NCBI RefSeq assembly: GCF_008805035.1
Contig: NZ_CP038018.1
Span: 310,001-374,000, forward strand
Reading direction: 5' to 3'
Source of the DNA: Eikenella exigua
GTDB taxonomy: Bacteria; Pseudomonadota; Gammaproteobacteria; Burkholderiales; Neisseriaceae
DNA: 64,000 bases
The notes beneath the pieces were generated by a model. The model made no database searches. It worked only from the letters and a program-made list of their open reading frames with translations, and was not told the DNA's origin. Each line of letters opens with the position of its first letter. Positions within the stretch are counted from its first letter, which is position 1. Shown here one piece after another: positions 50,635 through 58,048 of this stretch. The translations under genes were made by a program, and so were the position numbers.

Positions 50635-51759
50635 TTATTTAATCGCCATCAGCCTTTGATAAAGCTGAGTCATCAGGCGGCTGGTGTGCGGGTCTTTGGG
50701 TAGGATAACGAAGCTGTTGGCCATGGCTTCTTCGCTGGGGAAGATAGATTCGTTGTTGCGGTATGCCTCGGGCATCAGCGCGCGGGCCGGCTGGCTGGCG
50801 GGGGCATAGGTAACGAAACTGCCGTTGGCGGCGGCCACTTTGGGGTCGAGGGTGTAGTTGATGTATTTGAGGGCGTTGGCGGGGTGGTGCGCGTCTTTGG
50901 GAATCATCAGGGAATCGATCCACACCGCCAGGCCGTTTTTAGGCACGAGCACTTGGATGTCGATGCCGTTGCCGGCTTCGATGGCCCGGTTGCGGGCGAT
51001 GTTCAAATCGCCGCCGTAGCCCACGGCCACGCACAGGTTGCCGGCAGCGAGGTCGTTGATATAGGTGGAGGCGGTGAAGATGCGGATGTCTTTGCGTACG
51101 GCGCGCATCATATCGGTGGCCGCTTGCAGGTCTTCGGGCTTGGTGCTGTTGGGGTCTCTGCCTAAGTAGTTGAGCGCCAATGGGTATTGTTCGAGCGGGC
51201 TGTCGAAATAGGAAATGCCGCAGGATTTGAGTTTGGCAGTGTATTCGGGATTGAACACCAAATCCCACACGTTTTCGGGCATGGGCTTGCCGCCTAGGGC
51301 TTTTTGCATCATTTGGGTATTGATGGCCAGTGTGTTGATGCCCCAGAAATAGGGCACGGCGTATTTGTTGCCGGGATCCACCTGCTCCATCAGCTTGAGC
51401 AGGTGCGGGTCGAGATTGCTGTAGTTGGGGATTTGGCTTTTGTCGATGGGCTGGTAGGCGCCGGCTTGGATTTGGCGGCCTACGTTGGAAATGGAGGGTA
51501 CCACCAAATCGTAGCCGCTGCTGCCGCTGAGCATTTTGGCTTCGAGGGTTTCGTTGTTGTCGTAGTAGGCGGAGCGGATAGTGATGCCGGTTTTCTCGGT
51601 GAAGGCGGTGAGGGTGGCGGGGTCGACATAATCCGCCCAGTTGTAGAGGTTGAGCAGGTTGGCGTTGTCGCCTTCGGGGGCGGAGGCTTCGCTTTGGGCT
51701 TGGCCGCCGCAGGCAGCGAGCAGGCCGGCGCAAATAGCGAGCAGGAGCAGTTTCTTCAT
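50635..51759 (-). CDS. potD: PotD/PotF-type spermidine/putrescine-binding lipoprotein
   Basis: 374 residues from the ATG at 51759, with AAGGA upstream; a longer frame reaches back without support. Signal peptide with lipobox LAACG (Cys about 18). Mature part begins NLLNLYNWADYVDPATLTAFTE, the conserved polyamine-receptor start, with VGRQIQAGAYQPIDKSQIPN and YAVPYFWGINTLAINTQ. It binds polyamines for a PotABC importer, whose genes are not adjacent, so this is an orphan receptor or belongs to a distant operon. Confidence 0.92.
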   Translation of the reverse strand: MKKLLLLAICAGLLAACGGQAQSEASAPEGDNANLLNLYNWADYVDPATLTAFTEKTGITIRSAYYDNNETLEAKMLSGSSGYDLVVPSISNVGRQIQAGAYQPIDKSQIPNYSNLDPHLLKLMEQVDPGNKYAVPYFWGINTLAINTQMMQKALGGKPMPENVWDLVFNPEYTAKLKSCGISYFDSPLEQYPLALNYLGRDPNSTKPEDLQAATDMMRAVRKDIRIFTASTYINDLAAGNLCVAVGYGGDLNIARNRAIEAGNGIDIQVLVPKNGLAVWIDSLMIPKDAHHPANALKYINYTLDPKVAAANGSFVTYAPASQPARALMPEAYRNNESIFPSEEAMANSFVILPKDPHTSRLMTQLYQRLMAIK

Positions 51760-52006
51760 TGTTATTCCTTGGTGGGCGGGAAGGGAAGGGTAAGTAGGCG
51801 CAAGTAATCTGGTCATTATAGCCAAACGCTTGGCTCCTTCATACCTTGTGCTAGGGAAACGGCGCGGCGGCGCGGTTGGGGCAACTGCGCTGTGCGGCAA
51901 GTATTTTTCAATATTGCCAACAAATTGGCACTTTGTCTGCACTAAATTAACGCAGCGGCATTTTCTACCTGCTTTTCAGGTAGCCTTCCGACTATGGAAA
52001 AAGCAC

Positions 52007-52024
52007 ATGTTATAGAGTATCATG
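52007..52024 (+). promoter_or_regulatory. Possible Zur operator upstream of znuC
   Basis: TGTTATAGAGTATCA (52008-52022) matches 12 of 15 positions of the Neisseria Zur consensus TGTTATDWNATAACA as I recall it. It sits 34 bp before the leader ORF. A second half-like site GTTACAACATAAC (52031-52043) follows. The pair fits zinc repression of znuCBA. Confidence 0.5.
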
Positions 52025-52057
52025 CCGCCCGTTACAACATAACATTCAGCACACACT

Positions 52058-52162
52058 ATGCACTCTTGGTTACTTCGCGGCGCCGGCAGCCGCCTGCTTT
52101 TGGCCGTATCGCTCATCGCCCTGATGCTGGGCGTGTTTGCCTGGACGGGTGCCGCATTATGA
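52058..52162 (+). CDS. 34-codon membrane leader ORF coupled to znuC
   Basis: MHSWLLRGAG... to ...GAAL, 34 residues, with one strong hydrophobic helix (about 12-29) and Arg residues before it. Its TGA overlaps the znuC ATG (ATGA, 52159-52162), the classic layout for translational coupling. It has no clear ribosome site of its own. It may be a leader peptide, a small subunit of the zinc importer, or a chance ORF. Too short for standard gene callers. Confidence 0.5.
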   Translation: MHSWLLRGAGSRLLLAVSLIALMLGVFAWTGAAL

Positions 52163-52887
52163 GCATCGTGTTCGACAACCTCACCGTGAGCTACCGCTGC
52201 CATCCCGCCGTACACCACATTTGCGGCGAATTCGCACCAGGCAGCATGTGGGCGGTGTTTGGCCCCAACGGCGCGGGCAAATCCACTCTGCTCAAAGCCA
52301 TCATGGGGCTGTTGAAAACCAGCACCGGCAGCGTGCAATGGCAAGGCCTCGCCCGCCGCGACATCGCCTATCTGCCTCAGCAATCCGATATCGACCGCAG
52401 CCAGCCCATTTCCGTGTATGAGTTGGCCGCCATGGGTTTGTGGTATGAAATCGGCTTTTTCGGCGGCACCAAACCCGCACAACGCGAACGGGTGCACGCC
52501 GCGCTCGAGCGCGTGGGCATGGCCGATTTTGCCCGCCGGAGCATCGGCCAGCTTTCCAACGGCCAATTCCAGCGCGTGCTGTTTGCCCGCATGCTGGTGC
52601 AGGACGCCAAATTCCTGCTGCTGGACGAGCCCTTCAACGCCGTGGACGCGCGCACCACTTACGAATTGTTGGAAGTATTGCGCCAATGCCATCAAAACGA
52701 AGGCCGTGCTGTGATTGCCGTGCTGCACGATTATGAGCAGGTGCGCGCCTACTTCCCCCACACCTTCCTGATTGCCCGCGAAAAAATCGCCAGCGGCGCC
52801 ACTGCCGACGTACTCACCGAAGGCTACCTGAAACAGGCCGCCGAAACCATGCACCGCACCGAACCGCGCGAATGGTGCGCCGCTTGA
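52159..52887 (+). CDS. znuC: Zinc/manganese ABC transporter ATPase ZnuC
   Basis: 242 residues from the ATG at 52159. Walker A GPNGAGKST (35-43), Q-loop LPQQSDID, signature LSNGQFQR (LSGGQ with Gly to Asn, common in this group), Walker B LLLDEP and H-loop VLHD. With the permease at 53412 and the receptor at 54770 it forms a zinc importer; the MntABC-type manganese carrier is the alternative. A DUS is in frame (EGYLKQ). The znuC-znuB gap is 525 bp, with a pseudogene and a CREE, so the operon has been split. Confidence 0.88.
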   Translation: MSIVFDNLTVSYRCHPAVHHICGEFAPGSMWAVFGPNGAGKSTLLKAIMGLLKTSTGSVQWQGLARRDIAYLPQQSDIDRSQPISVYELAAMGLWYEIGFFGGTKPAQRERVHAALERVGMADFARRSIGQLSNGQFQRVLFARMLVQDAKFLLLDEPFNAVDARTTYELLEVLRQCHQNEGRAVIAVLHDYEQVRAYFPHTFLIAREKIASGATADVLTEGYLKQAAETMHRTEPREWCAA

Positions 52888-52909
52888 GTTTTCAGGTAGC
52901 CTGAACGCC

Positions 52910-53240
52910 ATGTTTGCCGCCACTGTTGTTTTCTTCCGAAACTGCAGCGAAGATTTTCCCGTCGAAGCGTTCCCGCAGCGCATCCGCAGCCGCACACACT
53001 TCCCCGCCGAAGGCTATCCCGCACTTTGCGTCCAAAGGCAGCCGCGAAATGCTCGGCATCGTGTTTACCGCGTTTGAACACACCCGATTCGGCGAGCCGC
53101 TGCAAGCCGGGCTGGACTACCTTTATCCCGGCCGCGTGGATTATTCCGCCCTATGCCCCAGCACGGAATTTTGGATTATGGAAGGCGGCACCGCCGTGGG
53201 CGAAGGCGTAATCATTGCCAACGGCCATCCGCCTACCTGA
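52910..53240 (+). pseudogene. Frameshifted small gene between znuC and znuB
   Basis: The frame starting at 52910 reads MFAATVVFFRNCSEDFPVEA and on to GYPALC, then loses sense near 53030 and stops. The frame shifted by one continues KGSREMLGIVFTAFEHTRFG, then LQAGLDYLYPGRVDYSALCP and TEFWIMEGGTAVGEGVIIAN before its stop. The joined product would be about 108 residues. The breakpoint is near the run CCAAAGG (about 53031-53037). Family not recognised. It could be a decayed gene or a sequencing error. The final stop overlaps a partial DUS. Confidence 0.5.
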
Positions 53241-53268
53241 AAACATGAGTTTCCACGAAACTGAACAA

Positions 53269-53374
53269 TATAGTGGATTAAATTTAAATCAGGATAAGGC
53301 GGCGAGCCGAAGACAGTACAGATAGTACGGCAAGGCGAGCCAACGCTGTACTGGTTTAAATTTAATTCACTATA
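53269..53374. mobile_element. Correia-like element (CREE/MITE), 106 bp
   Basis: TATAGTGGATTAAATTTAAA at the left and TTTAAATTTAATTCACTATA at the right. Core GGCGGCGAGCCGAAGACAGT, then ACAGATAGTACGG, then GGCGAGCCAACGC. It is the cleanest copy here and ends only 38 bp upstream of znuB, so it may influence znuB expression. Confidence 0.88.
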
Positions 53375-53411
53375 AAACCCAATCCATTTAACACGAATAA
53401 GCGCACACACC

Positions 53412-54284
53412 ATGACCCTCTCCCAGCTCCTGATCGAACCCTTTGCCGACGATTTTATGCGCTATGCCCTTGCCTCCGTGCTGTTTCTGGCCGTGGGTGC
53501 GGCGCCGGTGGGCGTGTTTTTGGTGATGCGGCGCATGAGCCTGGTGGGCGATGCGCTCGGCCACGCAGTGCTGCCCGGCGCAGCGGCGGGCTATATTGCC
53601 GCCGGTTCGCTCAGCCTGCCCGCCATGAGCCTGGGCGGTTTTGCCGCCGGGCTGGCGATGGCGCTGCTGGCCGGCTTGGTGAGCCGCCACACCAATTTGA
53701 AGGAAGACGCAAATTTTGCTGCGTTTTATCTGGCCAGCCTGGCCTTGGGTGTGGTGCTGGTGAGCAGCTACGGCAGCAATGTGGATTTGCTGCATCTCTT
53801 GTTCGGTTCGGTGCTGGCGGTGGATACGCCTTCGCTGATTTTGGTGCTGTGCGTGAGCGCGGTGTCGGTGTTGACGCTGGCGCTGATCTACCGCCCGCTG
53901 ATGCTGGAGAGCATCGATCCGCTGTTTCTGCGCGCAGTAAACGGGCGCGGCGGGCTGTGGCATGTGCTGTTTCTGATGCTGGTGGTGCTGAATTTGGTGG
54001 CCGGTTTTCAGGCCATCGGCACGCTGATGTCGGTGGGCGTGATGATGCTGCCTGCGATTACTGCGCGGCTGTGGTCGCGTAGCATGGGTGGGCTGATTGC
54101 GCTTGCGGTGCTGATTGCGCTCGCCTGCAGCTTCTGCGGCCTGCTGTTTTCCTACCATGTGGATATCCCCTCCGGCCCGGCGATTATTTTGTGCCTGGGC
54201 GGCGTGTATGCCATGTCGCTGTTTGTCGGGCGCGAGGGCGGGATGCTGCCCAAATGGTGGCGCGGAAGGCATTTGCGGACGTAG
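53412..54284 (+). CDS. znuB: Zinc/manganese ABC transporter permease ZnuB
   Basis: 290 residues, ABC-3 family permease with about eight or nine membrane helices. Conserved blocks MRRMSLVGDALGHAVLPGAA (about 40-59) and FQAIGTLMSVGVMMLPAITA are diagnostic. ALGVVLVS and YHVDIPSGPAIILCLGG are further matches. It starts after the CREE, out of tight coupling with znuC. The receptor gene lies 485 bp downstream, beyond a structured repeat. Confidence 0.92.
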   Translation: MTLSQLLIEPFADDFMRYALASVLFLAVGAAPVGVFLVMRRMSLVGDALGHAVLPGAAAGYIAAGSLSLPAMSLGGFAAGLAMALLAGLVSRHTNLKEDANFAAFYLASLALGVVLVSSYGSNVDLLHLLFGSVLAVDTPSLILVLCVSAVSVLTLALIYRPLMLESIDPLFLRAVNGRGGLWHVLFLMLVVLNLVAGFQAIGTLMSVGVMMLPAITARLWSRSMGGLIALAVLIALACSFCGLLFSYHVDIPSGPAIILCLGGVYAMSLFVGREGGMLPKWWRGRHLRT

Positions 54285-54769
54285 TGGCCGGCAGCTTGAA
54301 GGCTACCTGAAAATGCTCTGCGAAACTAAATTCTTAGTTCATATAGTTTTAGTGATATTTTGGATTTCGAGACAAATTATTTTTTGGGAAGTCTCACCAT
54401 CTCCTACCCTGTTCGCTTTTGCGCCTCATGCCGGCGCGGGGCACTTCCTTTCTTTGCTTCACCAAAGAAAGGAAGCAAAGAAAGGCGACTGCGGGCACAG
54501 GTTTGGCTCCGCCAAACTTCCCTCCCTCCGCACGGTTTTTCGGGCGGGCTCGCAACTTGCGGCTGCGCTGCTTCGGGCATGCAAGCCCTTGTTTCCCGAA
54601 AAACCGCGCTCCGTTCGGCTGTGCCAGCAGGGGGCGCTGCATTGTACGTTTGTGGTGAATTTTCTGTTTTGAAATTCGCACATTAGTAAAAAGGCTACCT
54701 GAAATCTTTCAGGTAGCCTCACGGACGAGTCGGAAGACTCATATGACAACCAAACATAAGGAGTAAAAG
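54285..54769. other. znuB / znuA gap with structured repeat
   Basis: 485 bp. It begins with a DUS (54301-54312), continues with an AT-rich part, then the structured element at 54447-54606, and ends with an inverted DUS pair (54692-54704 and 54707-54719) 51 bp before znuA. ORFs of 79-185 codons across it are of the Cys/Arg/Phe-rich spurious type. znuA probably has its own promoter or is separated from znuCB by terminators. Confidence 0.5.
54447..54606. repeat. Structured non-coding repeat with three hairpins
   Basis: A 14-bp stem at 54447-54460/54472-54485 (CCTTTCTTTGCTTC), a short TTTGGCtccGCCAAA hairpin near 54511-54526, and a 12-bp stem CGGTTTTTCGGG/CCCGAAAAACCG (54533-54544/54595-54606) enclosing 50 bp. 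The first part resembles sequences that yield spurious ORFs in many proteobacteria. It may be a MITE remnant or a structured RNA. Confidence 0.5.
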
Positions 54770-55729
54770 ATGAAATTGAAACATTGGAAACTCGGCCTGA
54801 TTGCCGCGCTGTTTTCCGGCAGCTTGTATGCCGCGCCGGTGGAAGTGGTGTCGAGCTTCAGCATTTTGGGCGATGTGGCCAAGCAGGTGGGCGGCGAGCG
54901 CGTGAACGTGAGCAACCTGGTCGGCCCCGACCAAGACGCGCATGCCTACAACCTCACCAGCCGCGATATGCAGCGCATCCGCAATGCTAAGCTGGTGTTG
55001 GTGAACGGTTTGGGCTTTGAGCAGGCTGCGGTGATGCGCGGCATCCGCCAAAGCGGCGTGCCGTTTGCCGAGGCCACCAAAAACATCCAGCCGATGAAGG
55101 CCGAAGACCACGACGATGATGATCACGACCACCACCACGGCCACGGTCATGATCACGGCCACCACCACGGCCACGGTCATGATCACGGCCACCACCATCA
55201 CGGCGAATTCGACCCGCACGTGTGGAACGACCCGGTGCTGATGAAAACCTACGCCCAAAACGTGGCCGACGCGCTGATTAAAGTCGATCCGCAAGGCCGC
55301 GCGTATTATCAGCAGCGCTTGAGCGGCTACCAAGCCCGCCTCGACGCCATGCACCAATGGGCGCAAACCCAATTCAACAGCGTGCCACAGGCACGGCGCA
55401 AAGTGCTCACCGGGCACGATGCCTTCAACTACATGGGCAAACGCTACCGCATCGAATTCATCGCCCCGCAAGGCGTGAGTACCGAAGCCGAGCCTTCAGC
55501 CCGCCAGGTTTCCGCCCTCATCCGCCAAATCCGCAGCCAGGGCATCCGCGCCGCGTTTAGCGAAAACATCAAAGATTCGCGCATGGTGGAACGCATCTCG
55601 CGCGAAACCGGCATCCGCGTCAACGGCAAGCTCTATTCCGACGCCCTGAGCCGCGGAGCTCCCGCCGCCACTTATGAGCAAATGTTCCGATACAACGTGA
55701 ACGCACTGGTGAATGCGATGAAGCAGTAA
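54770..55729 (+). CDS. znuA: Zinc-binding receptor ZnuA with His-rich loop
   Basis: 319 residues. Signal peptide 1-21 (cut after LYA). Cluster A-I receptor: VEVVSSFSILGDVAKQVGG at the start, His ligand in GPDQDAHAYN, a long His/Asp/Gly loop (about 105-145), HDAFNYMGKRY and the C-terminal FSENIKDSRMVERI. The His-rich loop marks zinc receptors (ZnuA) rather than manganese ones. The loop is encoded by a 30-bp tandem repeat (55131-55190 plus a partial copy), so its length may vary. The DUS pair before it gives a separate start region. Confidence 0.92.
   Translation: MKLKHWKLGLIAALFSGSLYAAPVEVVSSFSILGDVAKQVGGERVNVSNLVGPDQDAHAYNLTSRDMQRIRNAKLVLVNGLGFEQAAVMRGIRQSGVPFAEATKNIQPMKAEDHDDDDHDHHHGHGHDHGHHHGHGHDHGHHHHGEFDPHVWNDPVLMKTYAQNVADALIKVDPQGRAYYQQRLSGYQARLDAMHQWAQTQFNSVPQARRKVLTGHDAFNYMGKRYRIEFIAPQGVSTEAEPSARQVSALIRQIRSQGIRAAFSENIKDSRMVERISRETGIRVNGKLYSDALSRGAPAATYEQMFRYNVNALVNAMKQ
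55131..55204 (+). repeat. 30-bp tandem repeat in the znuA His-rich loop
   Basis: Two perfect 30-bp copies (55131-55160 and 55161-55190), starting ACCACCACGGCCACGG, plus a partial third. Each adds ten residues of the His/Gly/Asp loop in frame, so slippage would change loop length without a frameshift. Confidence 0.85.
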
Positions 55730-55749
55730 TTGTTTGAAATGGCATAGTC

Positions 55750-55791
55750 AAGGCTACCTGAAAACCGGAAAATCAGTTTTCAGGTAGCCTT
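55750..55791. terminator. Inverted DUS pair behind znuA
   Basis: 16-bp arms AAGGCTACCTGAAAAC (55750-55765) and GTTTTCAGGTAGCCTT (55776-55791), then TTTT, between znuA and a convergent hypothetical gene. Confidence 0.8.
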
Positions 55792-55837
55792 TTATGATGG
55801 TGGAAACAAAGCGGTATGGCTTCAGCTCGCTATTAAA

Positions 55838-56164
55838 CTATCTGCTTACGCTTAAATTGGCATCGTACGGTTCGGAATGTTCCGCCACGATTTGCTGCAA
55901 ATCGCCCATCAGGCGGTCGATGGTTTGAGCGTATGCAACGGCATCGAGCCGGGAGAGCAGGTCTAACTCATCGAAACACTCAATAATGCTCTGCAATTTC
56001 GGCGGGCAGTAGGGCAGGATTTCATCATAATTTTTCGGCATGCGTAATGTCCAAATGCCTGCTTCCGGCGAAATGACTCCCGATTTGATGGCGCTCAATA
56101 AACCGAGCGCCAAGAAGGCGATATAGAGTGTGGGATTTGGGGTGCGGATATGAAGGGTAGGCAT
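55838..56164 (-). CDS. Hypothetical protein, DUF3969-like pattern
   Basis: 108 residues from the ATG at 56164; an upstream ATG at 56230 adds 22 residues. No ribosome site decides between them. Helical, with LYIAFLALGLLSAIKSGVI and IIECFDELDLLSRLDAVAY, a layout I associate with small DUF3969-type proteins, but only weakly. Soluble or peripheral. It lies between znuA and the SH3-domain pair. Function unknown. Confidence 0.55.
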   Translation of the reverse strand: MPTLHIRTPNPTLYIAFLALGLLSAIKSGVISPEAGIWTLRMPKNYDEILPYCPPKLQSIIECFDELDLLSRLDAVAYAQTIDRLMGDLQQIVAEHSEPYDANLSVSR

Positions 56165-56296
56165 GATGAGTGGGAATTTGACAAACCGCAGCAAGCAGCC
56201 CGGTGATGAGTTTGGCACCATCATAGCCAAAGTAGTGCGCTGAATAAAGTTTCAGGTAGCCTGCATGGTATGGCAGGCTACCTGAAATGTTTCAGT

Positions 56297-56878
56297 TTAG
56301 CGCCCGGCTTTCGGACTTATCTGGCTTTTGTGTACATAGCCGTAATAAGCGGAGGTGAATATTCCCGATCTGCCGGTTACGCCCACGAAATGCCAGTTTC
56401 CTTTACGCTTGGCGGGGAATTCGATCAATCTTGTGCCATTGACAAAACGCCCCACCATGCCGGAGCGGTTGCCGGCGTTCCGGCGTATATTGGCCGAGCC
56501 GTCGGCGCTGTGCACGATATAAACGTGACGCAGGCTAACCTGGCTTTTGTGCACATAGCCGTTGATGATACGCCGCTCCTCCGACTGGTTCGGTCGCAAG
56601 GCCAGCCGCACGCGGTACCACGCGCCACTTTTGCCGAGGATGGCGGCTTCACCTTGATTGTCGCAAATGGCAAGGATGGCGGCGCGGGTGTTGGGATGGG
56701 CACGGATGTTTGCTCTCTTGCCGCCGTCGGTAACCAAATAGGTAGTGGGTTCGGCTTCGCCGGTTGCTACGGAGGACAGGCCGCAGCTATCGGGGGCAAC
56801 ATGGGCGGCGGCAGTGGCGGATAGCACCAACAGCACGGCGGCAAGGGCAGAGGTGCGGGTATGCAGTGATGAAAGCAT
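56297..56878 (-). CDS. Secreted SH3b-domain protein, copy 1
   Basis: 193 residues from the ATG at 56878, which has AGGAG upstream. Signal peptide about 1-25 (cut after AAA). Two SH3b-type repeats: TDGGKRANIRAHPNTRAAIL to GYVHKSQVSL and SADGSANIRRNAGNRSGMVG to YYGYVHKSQISP. Such domains bind peptidoglycan or cell-surface ligands. It is the paralogue of the next gene (about 129 bp upstream), sharing signal peptide and repeats, so a tandem duplication. Role unknown; secreted, possibly wall-bound. Confidence 0.8.
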   Translation of the reverse strand: MLSSLHTRTSALAAVLLVLSATAAAHVAPDSCGLSSVATGEAEPTTYLVTDGGKRANIRAHPNTRAAILAICDNQGEAAILGKSGAWYRVRLALRPNQSEERRIINGYVHKSQVSLRHVYIVHSADGSANIRRNAGNRSGMVGRFVNGTRLIEFPAKRKGNWHFVGVTGRSGIFTSAYYGYVHKSQISPKAGR

Positions 56879-57007
56879 GAGCGTGCTCCTGAGATAGGGT
56901 AGGAAGTTGGTGGCGGTGGTGCTTGCCGCCATTATATCCAACATTGCGCCGGATAAAGTTTCAGGTAGCCTGCGTAGTATGGCAGACTACCTGAAATGTT
57001 TTACTGT

Positions 57008-57568
57008 TTAGCGCCCGGCTTTCGGCCTCAATTGGCTTTTGTGCACATAGCCATAGGTATCGCTGTCGCTGCCGTGCACGCTCACATAGTGCCAGCTGCC
57101 TTGGCGCTTGGCGGGGTGTTCGATCACGGTGGTGCCGTTGGGGATGCGTTGCTGTATTTCGGCACGGCTGTTGGCATTCAGGCGCAGGTTGGCCGAGCCG
57201 TCGGCACTGTACACGGTATAAATATGGCGTAGGCTAACCTGGCTTTGGTGTACATAGCCGCTGATGATGCGCCGCTCTGCCGGCTGGTTTGGCCGCAAGG
57301 CCAGCCGCACACGGTACCACGCGCCACTTTTGCCGAGGATGGCGGCTTCGCTTTGATTGTCGCAAACGGCAAGGATGGCGGCGCGGGTGTTGGGCTGGGC
57401 GCGGATATTGACTTCTTCGCTGTTGTGGTTGGTGGCCAGATAGTTGGAAGGTGGCGCTCTGTCGGGCAGACCGCAGCTATCGGGGGCAACATGGGCGGCG
57501 GCAGTGGCAGATAGCGCCAACAGCATGGCGGCAAGGGCAGAGGTTCGAGTATGCAGTGATGAAAGCAT
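57008..57568 (-). CDS. Secreted SH3b-domain protein, copy 2
   Basis: 186 residues from the ATG at 57568 with AGGAG upstream. Signal peptide nearly identical to copy 1 (MLSSLHTRTSALAAMLLALS). Two SH3b repeats (NHNSEEVNIRAQPNTRAAIL to GYVHQSQVSL; SADGSANLRLNANSRAEIQQ to TYGYVHKSQLRP). It differs from copy 1 mainly between the repeats and at the second one. Both copies end in ...PKAGR. DUS or diverged DUS lie on both sides of each copy, a layout that favours duplication or replacement by recombination. Confidence 0.8.
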   Translation of the reverse strand: MLSSLHTRTSALAAMLLALSATAAAHVAPDSCGLPDRAPPSNYLATNHNSEEVNIRAQPNTRAAILAVCDNQSEAAILGKSGAWYRVRLALRPNQPAERRIISGYVHQSQVSLRHIYTVYSADGSANLRLNANSRAEIQQRIPNGTTVIEHPAKRQGSWHYVSVHGSDSDTYGYVHKSQLRPKAGR

Positions 57569-58048
57569 GGGCTTGCTCCTGACTGGGGTTGGTTGGAGGA
57601 AATTCGTTACGGTTTCATCTGCCGCCATCATATCTAAATTGCCGTGCCAGATAAAGTTTCAAGTAGCCTGCGTGGTGTAGCAGGCTATCTGAAAGTTCGT
57701 GTTTCAATATAAGTTAAAACGGTCAAAGGCAGTATTTTTTCTAGGCAGTCTCTCGGTTGGGGCTTATTTTAGCCGAATCAGGTAGGTTTGTTGCAAGTAC
57801 CGCTTGGAAAGGAGAGAGGACATTTATTTTTTATTCTATTCCATATTTAGCAATTTTATTTCACAAACATTGTTTTCGGTATGATTCCAAACTGTTTTTA
57901 GGTAGGCTGAAACACAAATCGGGCGAATCTATGCCCTTTTAAAATAGGTATTGCTGATGCCGAGATTGCCTTGCCGGGCGGGAAATGGTAGTTTGGCAGC
58001 CTATTTACAAAATTTGTAGCACAAACTGCCAAGTTGAAGCGGGAGGAG
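57569..58048. other. AT-rich gap with nested dyad
   Basis: 480 bp between divergent genes. Diverged DUS copies lie at about 57655-57668 (TTTCAAGTAGCCT) and 57681-57694 (AGGCTATCTGAAA). An AT-rich segment (about 57815-57900) follows, then a nested palindrome at 57987-58030. No gene is supported. Confidence 0.5.
57987..58030 (+). promoter_or_regulatory. Nested dyad upstream of nhaC
   Basis: Outer 9-bp stem GGTAGTTTG (57987-57995) / CAAACTGCC (58022-58030), and inside it the palindrome TACAAAaTTTGTA (58006-58018), ending about 10 bp before the ribosome site of nhaC. It could be an operator or a leader hairpin. Confidence 0.4.

Noticed and set aside
54115..54672. 185-codon frame after znuB
   Set aside because: It runs out of frame through znuB and then through the structured repeat; composition is typical of spurious ORFs.
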